Part shown: positions 60,576 to 64,000 of the stretch, in pieces
Position numbering within the stretch: position 1 is the first letter of the stretch
Layout of the letters: the number at the start of each line of letters is the position of its first letter
NCBI GenBank assembly: GCA_905182025.1
Contig: CAJJAA010000027.1
Coordinates: forward strand, 50,302 to 114,301
Source of the DNA: an uncultured OM182 clade bacterium
Lineage (GTDB): Bacteria; Pseudomonadota; Gammaproteobacteria; Pseudomonadales; Azotimanducaceae
Direction: 5' to 3'
DNA length: 64,000 nt
The notes under the pieces: model-generated
Told to the model about the DNA's origin: nothing
Seen by the model: the letters and a program-made list of their open reading frames with translations, nothing else
The model's database searches: none
Made by a program: the position numbers and the translations under genes

Positions 60576-61996
60576 TGGAGATTCTAGGACTCTCGGGCAC
60601 CGCCATTGCAAAGCGCATAAAAAATGGCGAAGTTAGTGCGGTCGATGTGATGGAGCAGGCGCTGAATCAGGCCGATAAAGTTCAGGCGCATCTCAATCCC
60701 TTCGTTACCATTACCCGCGAGGCCGCCCTCGCACAAGCGAAGCAGGCAGATGAGCTGCTTAAAAGAACGCGGCCCGAAACATTGCCAGCATTTTTTGGTG
60801 TGCCTTTTACCGTTAAAGATCTATTGGATACGCAGGGCGTGCAGACGACCTATGGGTCACGTTCGCTCGAACACAACATCCCTGACAGTGATGTCGTCGC
60901 GGTAGCAAGAATGCGAGCTGCAGGTGCAATTTTGCTCGGCAAGACAACAACGCCTGAGTTCGCCAGCAAAGTCACCACTGACGCTGTGCTCACCGGCATC
61001 ACGAGAAACCCTTGGGCACCCTCATTGTCCTGCGGCGGTAGCAGCGGAGGCGACGGCGTTGCTGTTGCGACCGGCACTGTTCCCTTTGGGGTGAGTACTG
61101 ATGGTGGCGGCTCGTCCCGCATTCCAGCATCGGCCTGTGGCGTGTTGGGCATGAAGGTGACCATCGGCGCGATACCGCACGAAAGTTGGCCGTTTCATTT
61201 TGGTAACAACAGTTCCATTTCTATGAACTGTCGACACCCGGAAGACCTTGTGACGCTATTCAATACCATGTCCGGTGCACATCACCTTGATCCTTGGTCG
61301 CGCCGAGAGATTAAGACAATGAGCCCGCTTGTTGATCCTGCGCGAGCAGTGCAAGGTAAACGGGCGCTCTTCATCCCAGCATTGGGAGGGAATATCGCCG
61401 ATGCGCAATACCAAGCGATAGTCGAAAAAGGCTTAGCGAAGCTTGGCGATTTGGGTTTGGATATTGATGTCGCATTGGATGACCCGACGGAATTTCAGCC
61501 AGGTATTGCGACTCAAATGATGACCAGCAATCTTGCTGCCAGGGTTCGGCAAATGCCAGTTGAAGCACAACAGCTTCTGGGACCTGTTCTGCAAAGTTTA
61601 CTGGAAGAAGAAACGTTCAAATCCGACGGTGTCCGATTGCAATCAGATGCCATCGATCGATCACGCACCTACGACCGTTTGGAGCGGGTATTAAGTCAGT
61701 ATGATTTTGTACTCACGCCCACATTAACGGCGCCGCCACCCCTTGCTGATCCCAACGGCGATCAACGTGTCACGATCAACGGCAACAAAGAGCGTGTTAA
61801 CAAATGGTGGACGCACCTTTGCATTGCTAATTTAACCGGGCATCCGGCGATATCTATTCCCTGCGGTATAGATACCAATGACTTGCCCGTTGGATTGCAC
61901 GCAATTGGTGGTTGGGATCGAGACAGCGATCTAGTGTCATTAGCCTTTGCAAGTATTGCATGTTTTGACTGGACCGAAAGACGACCAGTTTATTAA
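60575..61996 (+). CDS. Amidase signature family protein (GTG start)
   Basis: GVPFTVKDLLDTQGVQTTYGSR, LSCGGSSGGDGVAVATGTVPFGVSTDGGGSSRIPASACG. Confidence 0.95.
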   Translation: MEILGLSGTAIAKRIKNGEVSAVDVMEQALNQADKVQAHLNPFVTITREAALAQAKQADELLKRTRPETLPAFFGVPFTVKDLLDTQGVQTTYGSRSLEHNIPDSDVVAVARMRAAGAILLGKTTTPEFASKVTTDAVLTGITRNPWAPSLSCGGSSGGDGVAVATGTVPFGVSTDGGGSSRIPASACGVLGMKVTIGAIPHESWPFHFGNNSSISMNCRHPEDLVTLFNTMSGAHHLDPWSRREIKTMSPLVDPARAVQGKRALFIPALGGNIADAQYQAIVEKGLAKLGDLGLDIDVALDDPTEFQPGIATQMMTSNLAARVRQMPVEAQQLLGPVLQSLLEEETFKSDGVRLQSDAIDRSRTYDRLERVLSQYDFVLTPTLTAPPPLADPNGDQRVTINGNKERVNKWWTHLCIANLTGHPAISIPCGIDTNDLPVGLHAIGGWDRDSDLVSLAFASIACFDWTERRPVY

Positions 61997-62173
61997 TATC
62001 GTTAAACATCAACCGCTCAAGGTTAGTTAAGAACATACAAGTAAGTCACTGATGGGCAGCTTTGTGTTCCTGCGATGCTTCGACTACTTCGATTGAAGCG
62101 GGTATGATTTTATTTAAGTAAAAGATAGTCGCGCGCAGGGTGTGAATCAATTTTTCATTTAGGAGAAAGCTAG

Positions 62174-63466
62174 ATGATATCAAAACGCCAATTTGTTCAA
62201 GGCACTCTGCTGGCGACGTTGCTACCCCTGAAGTTCCAACTGCTGGCCGAGGAAGGTTCTATGCAAAGTTCTGTACAAAGCTCTTTACAAAGCTCTTTAC
62301 AAAGTGCCATGCAAAGTAGAATTGCTGAAATTATCAGCGAGTATGCCGCGCAGGGTATTCATCGCACCGGTACTGATGTTGATAACCAGAGTGCTGACTG
62401 GCTGATGCGCAGGATCGAGATGCTCGATGTCGCGGCCACTGACACCGCGTTTGAGTTTGAACGGTTGCAGCCTATTACGACCGAATTGTCCTTAGCCGGC
62501 TCCGCCATCGCAGGCGTGCCACTTTACGACTGCCGCTACACGGATGCGAACGGCATAGCCGGCAGTATTGGTGAACTCGGCAGTCATGCTGATATCGGCG
62601 TTATCATGGCTTTGCCGTTTGACTCCGCGCCGAACGTTCGCCGTCTGCATGCCGCGAGAAAAGAAGGCCGTCATAAAGCAATTGTTGTCGTCACGGACAG
62701 CCGCTTGCCTGAAGAAGGTGTGGCCTTGCTCAATGCCGAGGACTTCACTTCGCCTTTTGGACCACCGGTGTTGCAGGTGGCAAACAAGCATTGGGCAGAT
62801 ATCCAAGCTGCAATGAAGTCGGGTACCCAAGCCAGCTTTGTACTTCATTGTGAATATGTCAAAGCAACTGCAAGAAATGTCGAGGCCAAAATTGAAGGAA
62901 GCAATCCCGAGCTTGCCCCGATCGTTGTGATGACGCCTCGCAGTGGTTGGTGGGTCAATGCTTCAGAGCGCGGCGGTGGCATCGCCTGTTTTCTAGAGAT
63001 CATGCGCGCGGTTAAATCCTCGCTGCCAAAAAGAGATGTCATCTTCACTGCAAATACCGGTCATGAGTTAGGCCATACTGGCCTGGACCTGTTCCTTCAC
63101 GACAATCCAACGCTGATAAAAGATGCGCACATATGGATGCATCTGGGTGCTAATTTTGCTGCGAAGCTGGGTGCGCAGGTCAGGCTTCAGTATTCTGATG
63201 ACAAGGCTGTTGCCAGCCTTGACCCTTGGCTCAAACAAAATGGTTTGGCGCCAGCGGCCGTCACACCGATTGGGCAGCGCCCCTTAGGCGAGGCACGTAA
63301 CGTCTACGATGGTCAGGGTAGGTTTGTTTCTATCCTCGGAGGCAATGGGTTGTTTCACCATCCAGCAGACCGGTGGCCGGATGCTGTAGATCTAGAGGTC
63401 ACTGGCAAATGGGTAAACGCTTTTACGCAATTGGCGGTCGCTGCGGCAGGCAACACAAACTTATAA
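62174..63466 (+). CDS. Exported M28-like peptidase-family protein
   Basis: N-terminal SKRQFVQGTLLATLLPL (Tat-like signal), QSS repeat, ANTGHELGHTGLDLFLHDNP. Confidence 0.55.
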   Translation: MISKRQFVQGTLLATLLPLKFQLLAEEGSMQSSVQSSLQSSLQSAMQSRIAEIISEYAAQGIHRTGTDVDNQSADWLMRRIEMLDVAATDTAFEFERLQPITTELSLAGSAIAGVPLYDCRYTDANGIAGSIGELGSHADIGVIMALPFDSAPNVRRLHAARKEGRHKAIVVVTDSRLPEEGVALLNAEDFTSPFGPPVLQVANKHWADIQAAMKSGTQASFVLHCEYVKATARNVEAKIEGSNPELAPIVVMTPRSGWWVNASERGGGIACFLEIMRAVKSSLPKRDVIFTANTGHELGHTGLDLFLHDNPTLIKDAHIWMHLGANFAAKLGAQVRLQYSDDKAVASLDPWLKQNGLAPAAVTPIGQRPLGEARNVYDGQGRFVSILGGNGLFHHPADRWPDAVDLEVTGKWVNAFTQLAVAAAGNTNL

Positions 63467-63577
63467 AGCGGCGCAGCAATACCTCGATAGATCAACGACT
63501 CATCGACTAACTGCTAGCGTAATTGCGCCGCTAAGTCGTGATACCATTGGGTCGAAGTATAATTTTTTGAGACAGCC

Positions 63578-64000
63578 ATGCCTTTTACGGGTGCCGATCA
63601 TGTAGTGATATTGGTTCGAGATATAGATCAAGCCATACACACTTGGCAGAACCAATTTGGTTTGCCACTGAGTCACAGAGCAGATCTGCCGGAGGTAGGC
63701 ATTCGCCAGGCGTTCTTTCTGCTCGAAGACAATACGTTTCTTGAGTTGATTGCGCCAATGGGGGAGCAGTCGCCGATTGAAAAGGTACTTGAATCACGTG
63801 GTGAGGGCGTTCACACCCTCGCACTCAAAGTTGATGATCTGGATGCCACCGTCGAAAAGCTCGAATCACAGGGTGTTCAGTTGATGGGGGTTGGCACACC
63901 GCAGGTTTTCATACATCCGAAATCGGCAAATGGGGTGCGCGTGCAATTATGGCCATCGACACGCCCACATCATTGGAAAGATAAGCCGAGTGAAGGTAGC
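63578..64000 (+). CDS. VOC/glyoxalase superfamily protein (methylmalonyl-CoA epimerase-like), partial
   Basis: ATG at 63578 reads MPFTGADHVVILVRDIDQAIHTWQNQFGLPLSHRADLPEVGIRQAFFLLEDNTFLELIAPMGEQSPIEKVLESRGEGVHTLALKVDDLDATVEKLESQGVQLMG; open to window end. Confidence 0.85.
   Translation, partial: MPFTGADHVVILVRDIDQAIHTWQNQFGLPLSHRADLPEVGIRQAFFLLEDNTFLELIAPMGEQSPIEKVLESRGEGVHTLALKVDDLDATVEKLESQGVQLMGVGTPQVFIHPKSANGVRVQLWPSTRPHHWKDKPSEGS

Overview
Window of a gammaproteobacterial-type chromosome (gene order pepA-holC-valS / lptFG, rimI-prfC) carrying about 50 mostly intact genes. It contains housekeeping blocks (glpK, rimI-prfC, valS-holC-pepA-lptFG, class I fumarase), a cobalt-type nitrile hydratase operon, a lipid/hydrocarbon block (CYP153-like P450, FabY-like ketosynthase, thiolase, desaturases, MaoC proteins) and a TonB/PepSY iron-uptake module next to tRNA-Arg. 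The most unusual items are: (1) a gene fusing a GntR-type winged helix to a complete PurM (AIR synthetase)-like domain, with a perfect inverted repeat just upstream of its start and divergent from a hisH-hisF pair; (2) a 1636-aa single-chain acyl-CoA carboxylase ordered CT-alpha-like / unassigned region / CT-beta-like / biotin carboxylase / biotinyl domain; (3) a repeat-rich plastic zone at 54.3-59.3 kb with tRNA-Arg and decayed tRNA-like copies, ~64-nt repeats flanking a PepSY/TonB module, a REP-type transposase, a 105-nt direct repeat and two single-base frameshifts; (4) recurrent degenerate 12-14 nt tandem repeats in unrelated intergenic regions. All calls come from reading the sequence and translations; no database search was run.
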